From assembly GCF_021869535.1 (NCBI RefSeq), contig NW_026262690.1:61264995-61328994 (forward strand): a DNA stretch of 64,000 bases, read 5' to 3'. The first letter of the stretch is position 1. Each line of letters starts with the position of its first letter. The DNA comes from Mytilus californianus (taxonomy: Eukaryota > Mollusca > Bivalvia > Mytilida > Mytilidae). The notes under the pieces were generated by a model. The model was not told where the DNA came from, did no database searches, and worked only from the letters and a program-made list of their open reading frames with translations. Positions 34,625-45,215 of this stretch are shown here, in pieces. The position numbers and the translations under genes are program-made.

Positions 34625-34931
34625 TTTTTTTTTCAAATTGTCGACATTAATCTTGGAATTATCAACTTTAATCTTGGAATTATCAGCTTTAATCTTGGAA
34701 TTATCAACTTTTATCTTGAGATTATCAACTTTAATCTTGGAATTATCATCTTTGATCTTGGATTTATCAGCATTAATCTTGGAATTATCAACATTTATCT
34801 TGGAATTTCCAACTTAAATCTTGGAATTATCAACTTTGATCTTGGAATTTCAAACTTAAATCTTGGAATTATCAACTTTAAACTTGGAAATTCCAACTTT
34901 AATCTTGGAATTATCAACTTTAATCTTAAAA
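34625..34931 (+). repeat. 21-bp minisatellite, left arm
   Basis: About 15 units of ATCTTGGAATTATCAACTTTA with single-base variants. The phrase NLGIINF in the resulting open frame is a by-product of 21 being divisible by three. Confidence 0.93.
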
Positions 34932-35786
34932 ATGACTGATATTTTACTTCTAGTCCATAGTTAATTGTGTTTCTCCGTATACTTAATCTAATTATAATTA
35001 TTTTCTCGGCTACATTTTTTGTAAAATGTTACAGAAAAATAGACGTGTATCTAAAGTCTTGTAGTTCCACGTAGCCTAATATCCATGAAAAGGGGGGGGG
35101 GGGGGGCTGTAACTTCCCAATAATGGGTATACGTGGATATGCCAAAAATATTGGCCATAATTATGCGAGATTTTATATTTATGACGCTACTTTTTAATGA
35201 CATTCTATATTGATATGCATAGTTCTTTCATAATTTTATATCGATTTGGGGTATGTTCTACATATCTTTTATAAATATGCAATGGAAATCTTATATTGAT
35301 GGCCAATTGTGGTATTTGAATCAATCAGGGACTTTATATTTACATTAAAATATTGTACACAAGTAAAGGTCATTCTTTGTATATATTTTATTACATATGT
35401 GACTAGCCATGACATATCCAGGCTATGGAGGTTGAACGTCATTGTGAGAAAAACGTGGTTAACTATATGTGACTAGCCACTTCCAGGCTAAAGAGGGTAC
35501 ATTGTCTAAAATTTGCTTTTTGTATATTTATCTAGAATATTCGAAACAAAACCCTCTGTCATGTTATTATGACATATTTGTTGTAACAGCAATGAAACGA
35601 GTCATTTCGAATACCGGTATGAAAATGAGACTGTTCTATGACGACTTTTATTTATTTAAGGCACTAATTTATCAAATACAAAATCATTGTATTTATTGGC
35701 GCTTAGTAATAGCGTATTTGAATAAAATTGAAAGAATTAAATTTACTACAATACAAACAGTTCTTAACTCTATTTTAGAACATGTA

Positions 35787-36610
35787 ATGGAAATAGTATG
35801 CGACGATTAACATGCATGCAGTTTATAAGTAGGTGTTCTCATATATGATTTCATACGGTGCATTTATTATGGATATATTTCAGACTCCATATATGAAAGA
35901 AAATCTATAGAGCAGAGAATTTTGATTTTTTTGTAGCTCTATTTTAGAACATGTAATTTAAAATTGTTGAAATGAAGTTAGTTTAAAATTTGTCAAAGTA
36001 AGCCTTAAGAAGTCCTTTTTTTAAATTGTCTTTTAATTTAGATTTATCATGCATGTCTCTATACATAAAATTGAGAATGGAAATAGTATGCGACGATTAA
36101 CATGCATGCAGTTTATAAGTAGGTGTTCTCATATATGATTTCATACGGTGCATTTATTATGGATATATTTCAGACTCCATATATGAAAGAAAATCTATAG
36201 AGCAGAGAATTTTGATTTTTTTGTAGCTCTATTTTAGAACATGTAATTTAAAATTGTTGAAATGAAGTTAGTTTAAAATTTGTCAAAGTAAGCTTTAAGA
36301 ATTCCTTTCTTTAAATTTGTCTTTTAATTTAGATTTATTATATAAAATAGATGATGTGGTATGATTGCCAATGAGACAATTCTCCACAAGAGACCAAATG
36401 ACACAGAAATTAACAACTATAGGTCACCGTGCGGCCTTCAACAATGAGCGAAGCCCATACCGCACAGTCAGCTATCTCTATACATAGTATGCGACGCGTA
36501 ACAGATTATAAGTAGGTGTTCTCGTATATGCATTTGATACGGTGCATTTATTATGGATAAATTTCAGACTCCATTTATGAAAGAAAATCTATAGAGCAGA
36601 GATTTTTTTT
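35787..36610. repeat. 290-bp unit repeated nearly three times
   Basis: ATGGAAATAGTATGCGACGA starts copies at 35787 and 36077 (offset 290). A third, partial copy starts near 36485 after a retroelement-tail insertion. Each holds GGTGCATTTATTATGGATA and GAAAGAAAATCTATAGAGCA. Confidence 0.85.
36346..36480 (-). repeat. Retroelement tail fragment inside the 290-bp array
   Basis: GATGTGGTATGATTGCCAATG and AGGTCACCGTGCGGCCTTCA belong to the tail family seen at 10250 and 53975. Confidence 0.75.
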
Positions 36611-36950
36611 TTTTAGTATCAATTTAAAATGTAGATTCAAATATTTTTTCACTTCAAACGATAAAGTAAAACTTCTTCAAAACTTATATATGATGTATAG
36701 TTCGGCGTCCGCAAAAAAGAAGATAGGGAAAGTATTTATCTCTTCTTCACAAATACGTATTCCATTGAATCTCGATATTTATCATGTTTATAATTTTTCT
36801 AACAATGACGTTCTACCTCCATAAGCCTGGAAATGTCATGGCGGGTCACAATTTTTATACATAAATAAAGGTACCAAATATTAGTTAATATTATATAAAA
36901 ATGGGTACATTGTTTTAGACAAACATAGCACACCACTACCAAAAAAATTC

Positions 36951-37262
36951 AACTTTAATCTTGGAATTTCCAACTTTAATCTTGGAATTATCAACATTAA
37001 AGTTGGAATTTCCAAGTTTAATGTTGACAATTCCAAGATTAAAGTTGGAAATTCCAAGATTAAAGTTGATAATTCCAAGATTAAAGTTGATAATTCCAAG
37101 ATTAAAGCTGGAAATTCCAAGATTAAAGTTGATAATTCCAAGGTTAAAGTTGGAAATTCCAAGATTAAAGTTGATAATTCCAAGATTAAAGTTGATAATT
37201 CCAAGATTAAAGCTGGAAATTCCAAGATTAAAGTTGATAATTCCAAGATTAAAGTCGACAAT
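36951..37262 (-). repeat. 21-bp minisatellite, right arm
   Basis: About 15 units, the exact family of the left arm in inverse orientation, for example AAGATTAAAGTTGATAATTCC. The first two units at its inner edge are partly in opposite orientation (36951-37030), so the array itself has an internal inversion. Open frames on both strands are artefacts. Confidence 0.93.
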
Positions 37263-37313
37263 TTGAAAAAAATAAATAAAAAAGAATGGCCCTAATACGC
37301 TTCCGTAGGTTTT

Positions 37314-38319
37314 AAAAAAGTAAAATTTATATATTTCCAAAATTATCTACAGATTGATATTTAAAATTCATTGATTCTCAATTTCTGTAAGAGAAATTGT
37401 AAATTTGGACATTATTAAAGGAGAATTCTAAAAAGTACTAAAACAAGAGTCAACCAATTAACTCTGTCACTTTAAATAACCAAATAGAGATATGTTTATA
37501 TTTTAATGGACAGAGAGCTGGTAAGTTAAAAAAAAATGTGATTTTAAGATTTTTAAAAATGCATTTTTACTGGATTATCTCCCTTTGTACCACAGAAATT
37601 CAATATAAATATGGCATCATAAATTGTAATTGAACTATGGTGATCGTTACTTTGACTTATTTTGTTAAATGTTATAGTGCTTTTGAAAAAGAAACACTTA
37701 CATTTCCAAAATTATCTACAGAAAACCTTTCTTAAATTCATTGATTTATTGAGAGAAAATGTAAATTTAGGCATTTTTAGAGTAGAATTTTAGAATATAC
37801 TACAATGAGACCCCAGCAAGTTTACTAGCTAAAATGCATAATTAAGTATTCCAATTGATAAAACATAGGGAGTTATCTTTATATTTTTAATGGACCAAAG
37901 GCTAGATAATTTTAAAAATACGTACTTTTTATGATTTTCTTAAAATATTTTTTTTACTGGATTATCTCCCTGGGAATAATCCACGAACTGATTCTCGTAA
38001 ATTCAAGTACTGATGAGTTAATAAAGCTTCAACACTTTATTATTCAATTAATCATTATTCTTTATCTCGTTGTTTTCTGCATTCATAAGTTTCAGGGTGT
38101 TGAAATTGGTCATTTTCATAGAAAAATACTGCCTCCAACATGGGGAAACTGGTTCCCGGTACATTACAGCATCTCCTAACTGAAAGGCATGAGAACCAGC
38201 TGAAATATTTGTTTTATGGACTTTTTTCATAATGTTGTGCACACAAAGTTTCAATTAAATCTGATGACCCCCTTGTGGACTGTTTTGCATGGTTTTATGG
38301 TAGACTGGGTGTTAAGTTA
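37314..38319. repeat. Two diverged tandem copies of a ~370-bp unit
   Basis: TTTCCAAAATTATCTACAGA through ACTGGATTATCTCCCT occurs at 37326-37600 and 37697-37975. A third copy lies at 34190-34500. The remainder is the probable 3' flank or UTR of the SLC46-like gene, with an inverse AATAAA near 38037-38042. Confidence 0.7.
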
Positions 38320-38407
38320 TCACATTTTAATTGTATATATAACTTTCTGATCACCGACATCCACATCCTCTATTTTCTTTTCTCGTTTTTCTCTAAATAT
38401 GAAAACG
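38320..38407 (-). CDS. SLC46-like exon 4 (C-terminal tail)
   Basis: The acceptor TTCTTTTCAG precedes SVFIFREKREKKIEDVDVGD and a short tail, with TGA at 38320-38322. It ends the last helix and gives a charged cytoplasmic tail. Frame continuity with exon 3 supports it. Confidence 0.75.
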
Positions 38408-41400
38408 CTGAAAAGAAGATAAACATCGTACATTGTAAATAAAAAAATGTATATCCAAGAGAAAAGTTCTCACAAAAAATTATAAAACATCTACACATAA
38501 GTAAATCCCAATATCAGCAAAGATTTAATAAAATGTCAAATATTCTGTTTAAAAGTCTATCCTTATACAAACAAAACAAATCACATCTAAATATAATTGC
38601 AAATTTTGCACTTGAACAGATGATCATCTTGTGCTTCTGTTATCTTAGAGTTGTGTAATATTATTTTATATAGATTCACCATTTTAGCATATCTTGAAAA
38701 AGTACATGGTATTGATACTGACCAAACGATAATAGTCGAAATGTGTAAATCGAAATTAAAACAATTCAAAAAATTGAACGAACATTTAAACATATACCTT
38801 ATTAAACAAAGGGCGATGAAATGGTAGACTCCAAATATAGCCATAGCTATTCCTCTGTAGATAGCTACTGTTTCTCCATATATAAAGTTAGCCAACACCG
38901 AACCCAATAAAGAAGACGTAGACTCAATGGCGGTTAAACCTCCAAACATTGCACCTGTAAACAAAGTACATATATTCAAGAGGTAACATTGCACATTAGA
39001 GTGAGACTACTACGAATGATAAAAGCATAAATGTTTTCTTAATTCTAATTGCTGTAGATAACATAACTTCAATGTAACTTTTAAAACAAAATATGTAAAA
39101 AAATCTTGTTTACCTGGAAGAAATGAATGATAGGATTTCCCTGCGCACAAAACGTGTTTTTTCAATTTCATACTTTATTTTGCCTTTTCACTTTTTGATT
39201 CGAACGTCACTGATGAGTCTTTTGTAGAGGAAACGCCAGTCTGGCATACAAAATTATATGACTGGTTTCTTTTATGAGTTTTTTTTTCTAGAGTAATAGT
39301 CGTCAGGTATCGAGACCAAAAGCTTCGAAATCCAAATCATATTAACGTTGAACAGGGAAAGAGATTAAGATTGTAGGTATACTCTTAACAGATCTATGGA
39401 TTGTTTGAAGTATCCACATCTGAAATTTAACATTACTCATAGAGTAGGCAGTTCCACGGTAACTCTGAAGTCCGGTTTTGAATGCTGATAAGATAGATGT
39501 TAATAATTTGAGAGAGGTTTCGTTGGGCATTTGGTAGACCCTAATTTTAAACGTGTCAGCTCATATAGTTACAGCCCGTTGGAAAACATGCCAACCAACA
39601 TGAACACGTTAATTTTTTCTCAGACAAGCCGAGCATTTGTTACTTTCACTCCTTTATGCCACATGCTTAACTGAGAACTACCACGTCTTTGGTTTGGCCC
39701 TGTCTGGTCATCTCGAGGCCATCACGCCATCATAAGCACTGAGGTACCCGTTGTTTTGAAGTTGATTAAACTAACTATGCTACATAGTATATTGAATTTA
39801 ACCAATGTTAATTCCTATTGTGAACTCGTTGAAACTGTATATTACACATTTGGGGTACAAGACTATTTTCTCGTCCAACTGACAGGGTGCCGTTTATAAA
39901 GTGTTTGGTATGGATGAGTCCTTTAAAATATACTCGATTTTATTTTTTTCATTCAAAATGAAAGATGATAGAGCCAGAGGAAAATGAATAACTTGGGGTA
40001 TTATCCTGTTGTGTAGGCGTGGGTGCATATATCTCAAAAAGACAGTTTTACTTGTTGGGAAAGGGGAAGTATCAGCTTAATTGCCGTTGCTTTTTACGAG
40101 ATTTAAAAAATCTTACTGCGAACTTAGCAAATCTTTCTCGAATATACAGTATGCAATACGCGTGAAGTACCAAAAACAACCAAGACTGCATCGCCCGCAG
40201 ATATAGAGTGAGAATATCATTAATATTATTGGTATTATATGACATACTTAGCGTAATGATCTTTAAAATTATATACATGCCATACCTTGTTCAATTCTGG
40301 CTGTTATTGCTGATTCGGGCTATCGAAAGTGAATCTCAAGAGAGCCATATAAACCTATCATAGGTTTGGTGTAATATTCTTTAGAATTAAATATATCATA
40401 CCTTGTTCATCTCTGGCTGTTATTGCTGACAGTAAAGATCGTATCATAGACTATGTGTAATTTTCTTTAGAATTATATATATCATACCTTGTTCATCTCT
40501 GGCTGTTATTGCTGACAGCAAAGATCGTATCATAGGCTTAGGGTAATGTGACATAATTCCAACAACAGGAGCTTAGAATATAAAAGGATAGCTGTTTATA
40601 ACACATTTGAATTGAATGAGTATATTATGGAATTGTTGAAATGTCTATGATATTTATTTTCTATAAACTTTTGATTAGTTTATGCCATACGTTTAGGCTA
40701 TTTAAAACAATTGTCTTTACAGACTTTTCCATGAAAATGAAAACTACATAGTTATCGTTTGTTTCGGTTATGTGGACTACGTCTTATTCGACCTATTGAC
40801 ATCACATTGTGCACCTAAGTTACTCGATTTTAGGAACAGAAGTATACTTTCTATATAATGTTTACTCCGATTACTAAACCACTTATCTATACTTAAATAT
40901 CCTTGGTTATAACAGGGACACATAGTCATGTTTGGTACAATTAAATTGGCTAAACAGTGTTCAGAGAAATTTCATAGGTTTCTATGGAAATAATCGAACA
41001 AAAAAAAGTCAAGTGATATAAATAGAGATTAAAAAAGTTAACTGAAGACTAAGGGTGACGATTGCTATGTTATTGTTGTCCAGGTGAGCAGAGCTAAACA
41101 AATATAGACTGTTCTAACTGCAAAACTATTTCTGTTTAGTTAACCCAGTAATAAATGACACAACTAATAACTCGACGTGCAAAAATAATAATTAAAAAAA
41201 AAGCCTTTTACAACAATTTACTAGTAAACGGTTTTATTTTACCGTGTAGATGAAAGTCCATGCATATATCAGTTCTAAAATATTAATTTTTGAAGATATC
41301 TTATATTCATGCAAGGTTTCTGGACTTACTTAGAAATACCATAATATCGTTAACTGCAGTTGACATGAGGATGTAGTAACCAATTGCTGATAAAGTGCCT

Positions 41401-42416
41401 GCAAACAGCATTTGTCGATCTGTCATACATTTCCGTAGAAGACGAATAAATCCTAAGCCAATGATCAATTCTGACACCGATCTTGCAGCTCCAAACCAAC
41501 CAATCAAAACAGAGCTCCAACAGAATGGAGAATTAAGTAAGTAAAATATCTGAACGTTATTTCTTCCAATAGTTGGCATCACAGATAGTGCAAAAGAAGC
41601 AGCAAGTATAATATATTTCCAACGGGAAGGACCTTTTTGAATGTAAAAGCTAATAGAATTTTTAACATATTGAATTTGTGAGATACTTTGAAAATTTTTC
41701 TTAGACTGAACGGTTTCTGGTAAGAAGATAATCAATAACAAGACCAGAATAGCAACGGATAAACATGTAACTACAGAGTATACAAATCCTGTGTATTTAA
41801 TTAAGTATCCTGAAGTTATGTTAGCTGTTGTCACGCCTAAGCCAAGGGTAATTTCAACCAGAACAATACCAAATGTTCTAGTTTTGCCATATTTCGTCAA
41901 ATCTGCGGTGATCGAAAGAGCAGCCGAGATAAAAGCAACAAGAGTACCGGATATACCGTCTACAAAAAACGGGATCAATAAATAATAAATGTTCCATTCT
42001 AACTTTACTGCAATAGCCAGAAAGGAACATTTGAAAATTTGTCCTAGAGTTGGAATAATAAGTGCAACTCTACGTCCAATTTTATCACTCCACGAACCAA
42101 CTAAGATGGTCATGATCAGGGCTGGCAAGGCGCTTGCTATGTGACCATAGGCATTCCACTGTGCTGTCACTCTCTGTATTTCCTGTTGAAGGAGAAATTG
42201 ACTTGTTGATTTATTAGCTGTACATGATGCATGACGGGATACTGAGCCCGTAACGTTTCTTTCTCTCTCAACGGCATAGTAAGCGTATTGAGTTTCCACT
42301 ATGACAGTACATACATATGAATACACGAATAACACAATCAAAATGTACAGTAAATAGTGCCGACGTGTCATTTTTGACTGAGGAAGAGATTTATTTTTTT
42401 CTTCATTTGATGTCAT
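38320..42416 (-). CDS. SLC46/PCFT-like major facilitator transporter (4 coding exons)
   Basis: A 471-aa membrane transporter. Coding exons on the minus strand are 42416-41330, 40571-40488, 38954-38798 and 38407-38320. All junctions are GT-AG and in frame. Twelve membrane helices fit the sequence. MFS motif A is GSWSDKIGRR (residues 107-116). A glycosylated first loop has N54-V-T and N68-K-S. Cys65 and Cys299 (SPFCWSS) sit where the human proton-coupled folate transporter has its disulphide. The late segment PMIRSLLSAITARDEQGAMF is the SLC46 signature between helices 10 and 11. SLC46 members import folates, haem-related or muropeptide-type substrates with protons across plasma or lysosomal membranes; the substrate here cannot be told. 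An acceptor (TTTCAG, ending 42436) 19 bases before the ATG shows an additional 5'-UTR exon upstream. The last acceptor could also be the AG at 38393, in the same frame, giving a protein shorter by five residues. Confidence 0.92.
38798..38954 (-). CDS. SLC46-like exon 3 (TM11-TM12)
   Basis: 157 nt between acceptor TTTACAG and donor GTATAT. Encodes GAMFGGLTAIESTSSLLGSV, continuing to the last helix FGVYHFIALCLI. Confidence 0.9.
40262..40453 (-). pseudogene. Two degenerate tandem copies of SLC46-like exon 2
   Basis: The block covering the exon end and its donor is repeated at about 90-bp spacing at 40390-40453, and more diverged at 40262-40310. The nearer copy keeps ATACGATCTTTACTGTCAGC and the GTATG donor. 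Its only possible acceptor would shift the frame, so neither copy is a usable alternative exon. Confidence 0.8.
40488..40571 (-). CDS. SLC46-like exon 2
   Basis: 84 nt between acceptor TTCTAAG and donor GTATGA, phases 1 and 1. Encodes PVVGIMSHYPKPMIRSLLSA and ITARDEQ. Two degenerate tandem copies of its 3' part lie downstream at 40262-40453. Confidence 0.9.
41330..42416 (-). CDS. SLC46-like exon 1 (TM1-TM10)
   Basis: 1087 nt, 362 codons plus one base, ending before donor GTAAGT. It holds the cytoplasmic N-terminus, TM1, the glycosylated loop, MFS motif A and most helices. The long uninterrupted exon is typical of this family. Confidence 0.93.
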
Positions 42417-42435
42417 GTTGATATACCAGTACGCC

Positions 42436-43059
42436 CTGAAAAAAGAATGAGAAAACAGTTCTCCAAGAGGTATGGTCGATTTTCTATAAGTTCCAATTAA
42501 AGAACACGTCTTTTGGAAGCAAAGCTATGTATTATCCTTCAGATACAAATTAATAGTACTTCATATTAATTTAGTTCTGGGTGTCGTTCAGTATTGCTAT
42601 ATTGTATTAAAATTGTCCTTATCAATAATGTATCATCATTTTGATTATTGAGATATAGAAGAAATATCTTGTAAATATCATCAACATTCCCATTTGTACC
42701 CAACCCCGGGATTACCAAGGGATATAGAAATTGCCTCCCCCACGCGTTTCTCTGTTTGATGTGTACGAGTTCCCGCATATTCGGCGCCCGGTTGCAAGGC
42801 TAAATTTCTACCCTATCCAACATGAGGTCATGCACAGACGGAAAACTTAACAGCATGTATATATTGCGTCCATGGTGAGCCATATTTATACATGTTCTCA
42901 CTAAAGAGGGAACGAAAAATAAAAATCGGGCTACCAGGGGGTACCTAGCCGAAAATTAAGTGTCTTTATATCTAACTTGATACTAAATGCATTGGCCCAT
43001 GCGCGAAGCGTTGGAGGTCTGGGGATCTTCCCTGAAAATACTTTTAATGTGTTACTGTG
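42436..43059. other. Upstream of the SLC46-like gene
   Basis: Begins as an intron (acceptor before the ATG). No 5'-UTR exon or promoter could be placed. No other gene is seen. Confidence 0.45.
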
Positions 43060-44100
43060 CAAAACTGCAATGATGCCCTTGCAGATGTCGGAAGGTTAAA
43101 GAACTTATCTTGATATCTATATCTTTAACGGGAAGCTTAATACCAAAATTTATGATAAAAGAGATGATTTTTCATTTCCCATTGTTAATTATCCATTTTT
43201 AGATGGTGACGTTCCCTTGTCACCATCTTATGGTGTTTATATATATCTCAACTTGTTCGATTCGCTCGTGTATGTAACAACGTATTTGATTTTAACGAAA
43301 GAAATCTCTGGATTACTGAAAAATAATAACACCAGGGTTTTCGATATTACAAACTAGTCAAAACATTTACTAAATTTGTATCATCGGTACAAGGACATCA
43401 TTCGTAAATATAAATCTTCATGCAGACATCTTATACGTTCAGACATTTCACATCCAATCTTTTATGGTAATATTCTATACAAAGCACAAAAATGTCGGCA
43501 TTTACCTCAAAAGCTAACCAAACCTTTAAACAGACTTATTCAGAAGGGATATAGTTACGATATTGTTGTCAGGTCATTAAAGATATCATATTTTGGTATC
43601 AATATTGATTCACTCATAGGGTCTTTGCATCGGAAATAAACACATTTATTCTAAAACCAGTTGTTGGCATGATACGGGTTATGTTCTTCTCATATATTTT
43701 ATGATGGTATGATACTAAACCCCTAACGGGATGGATTGTGCTGGATTTTCATATGATGAAGACATAATCTTTCAATCAGTTTAATTGAGGTCTAGAGCTG
43801 GCATGCATGTCCGCAGTAACTGCTAGTAGTACTTTGTTAATTTATGTTTATTATTGTCTTTTTGCTTAGTTTCTTCTGTTATCTGACATCGGACTTGGAC
43901 TACTTTTAAACTGAGTTTTACTGTGCGTATTGCTGTGTGTTTGTTTATTCTACATTGGCTAGAGGTATAGGGGAGGGTTGAGATCTCACAAAACATGTTT
44001 AACCCCGCCGCATTTTCGCGCCTGTCCCAAGTCAGGAGCCTCTGGCCTTTGTTAGTCTTGTATGTTTTTTAATTTTAGTTCATTCATATGTTTTGGAGTC
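43060..44100 (+). pseudogene. Penelope-like RT C-terminus with 3' UTR
   Basis: KLNTKIYDKRDDFSFPIVNY, then a frameshift near 43245 after SPSYGVYI, then HLIRSDISHPIFYGNILYKA and a C-terminus NIDSLIGSLHRK ending at TAA 43637-43639. The UTR (43640-44100) contains CAAAACATGTTTAACCCCGC and CCTGTCCCAAGTCAGGAGCC. It is closely related to the minus-strand copy at 14230-15690 and truncated at its 5' end. Confidence 0.82.
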
Positions 44101-44511
44101 TCCAAACATATAATCCACTTATTCGGGAACAATTCGTTCGAAAACTTTGTATGGAAAGGCCACCAGTAGTGGATTGAATTTCAATCATGTTAAAATATTG
44201 TTCCAAAGAGCTCAGTGTGTGTTGAGTGGATGGCATTACGTGCATATTTTGTGACATTAATTCAACTGGGAAACCACGAGCTACCATTCAAAAGAATATA
44301 ATTAATCGTCATAGTAAATTCAATTAAATTTGTATAATCATTTTAATAAACGTATCAATGGAACGGTGTCTATATAAGATCATATTAGTATAGAATAAAC
44401 CATTTCATTATTCCCATATGCGCGCAATATCTCTTAGTAAAAATGACGTTTTTTATATAAGTGTGTGGTATATGATGTATTATAGATTATTTGTTAACGG
44501 TTAAGTCACAA

Positions 44512-44692
44512 TACACCTTATCGCTATTTGTCCGCCATTACTGGACATCACAAAGGTTCACGTAAAAGTTTGACGTCACAATAGAAAATATCTGACGCCA
44601 CAATGGAAAAGTGATTGTATGACGTCAAAAGTTCAAGCGGCGCAGATTCTCGGGTCACACCGGCGCAGATTTCCAAATAGCGATAAGGTGTA
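44512..44692. mobile_element. MITE with 17-18-bp inverted ends and TA duplication
   Basis: CACCTTATCGCTATTTG (44514) and its exact inverse CAAATAGCGATAAGGTG (ending 44690) are flanked by TA on both sides. About 177 bp with TGACGTCA-like phrases inside. A TA target and short size fit a Tc1/mariner-type MITE. Confidence 0.85.
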
Positions 44693-44999
44693 TGAAGAAC
44701 ATATAAAAATTGTGTTTTCTTAATATCTGGTAGATATATCTTAATTCTAATGTGATTTTTTTGATTTTTGTTAGAAACTGATCATAATGTTAAACTTGTG
44801 ACCATTTTGACAGACGTATTACTTAACACCGACCCCCCTCCCCAATATATTTTTTCTTATACCAGTAATTTATTAAATTGGATTGAATATTGACCTTGCA
44901 TGTATCTTCTCCTTGAAACATCTTTCACAATCTGATTGCAATACTTTTTCTTTCACGATCGTTTGTCTGATATATGTCAGGAATCTGATGTTCAGTAGT

Positions 45000-45215
45000 T
45001 GTCGTTTGTTGATGTGGTTCATAAGTGTTTCTCGTTTCTCGTTTTTTATATAGATTAGACCGTTGGTTTTCCCGTTTGAATGGTTTTACACTAGTAATTT
45101 TTTGGGGCCCTTTATAGCTTACTGTTCGGTGTGACCTATAATTGTTTACTTTTATAAATTTTGACTTGGATGGAGAGTTGTCTCATTGGCACTCATACCA
45201 CATCTTCTTATATCT
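45000..45215 (+). repeat. Retroelement tail fragment (plus)
   Basis: TTGGTTTTCCCGTTTGAATG, GGGGCCCTTTATAGCTTACT and GAGAGTTGTCTCATTGGCAC. It is a near relative of 5530-5800. Confidence 0.75.

Larger units (their letters stand above)
35398..36850. mobile_element. Nested unit with TGTGAC inverted ends
   Basis: Left TGTGACTAGCCATGACATAT with CCAGGCTATGGAGGTTGAAC. Right, in reverse, TGTGACCCGCCATGACATTT with CCAGGCTTATGGAGGTAGAA. These are the same ends as the 9998-15874 block. A second partial left end lies at 35468. The sequence next to it (35500-35600) resembles 15700-15830 in reverse, confirming a shared family. Confidence 0.65.
34594..37307. mobile_element. 2.7-kb foldback element with minisatellite arms and 6-bp TSD
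   Basis: The termini are TACGGAAGCGTATTACGGCC (left) and the inverse GGCCCTAATACGCTTCCGTA (right). They are flanked by direct repeats GGTTTT at 34588-34593 and 37308-37313, a 6-bp target duplication. Each arm continues with a T-rich spacer, CAAATTGTCGAC, and about 15 units of the 21-mer ATCTTGGAATTATCAACTTTA. The 1.9-kb core carries a nested inverted-end unit (35398-36850) and a 290-bp repeat. No transposase is seen, so it is non-autonomous. The superfamily is unassigned. Confidence 0.85.

Noticed and set aside
34571-34939. 122-aa open frame rich in NLGIIN
   Set aside because: It is the translation of the 21-bp minisatellite; open frames arise automatically because the unit length is divisible by three.
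35092-35107. G-quadruplex-forming G run
   Set aside because: A single uninterrupted poly-G run, possibly with uncertain length; not enough to claim a functional quadruplex.
36881-37340. Three long overlapping open frames on both strands
   Set aside because: All are translations of the inverted 21-bp minisatellite arm.
40390-40453. Mutually exclusive alternative exon of the SLC46-like gene
   Set aside because: No acceptor restores the reading frame; it is a partial copy of exon 2.
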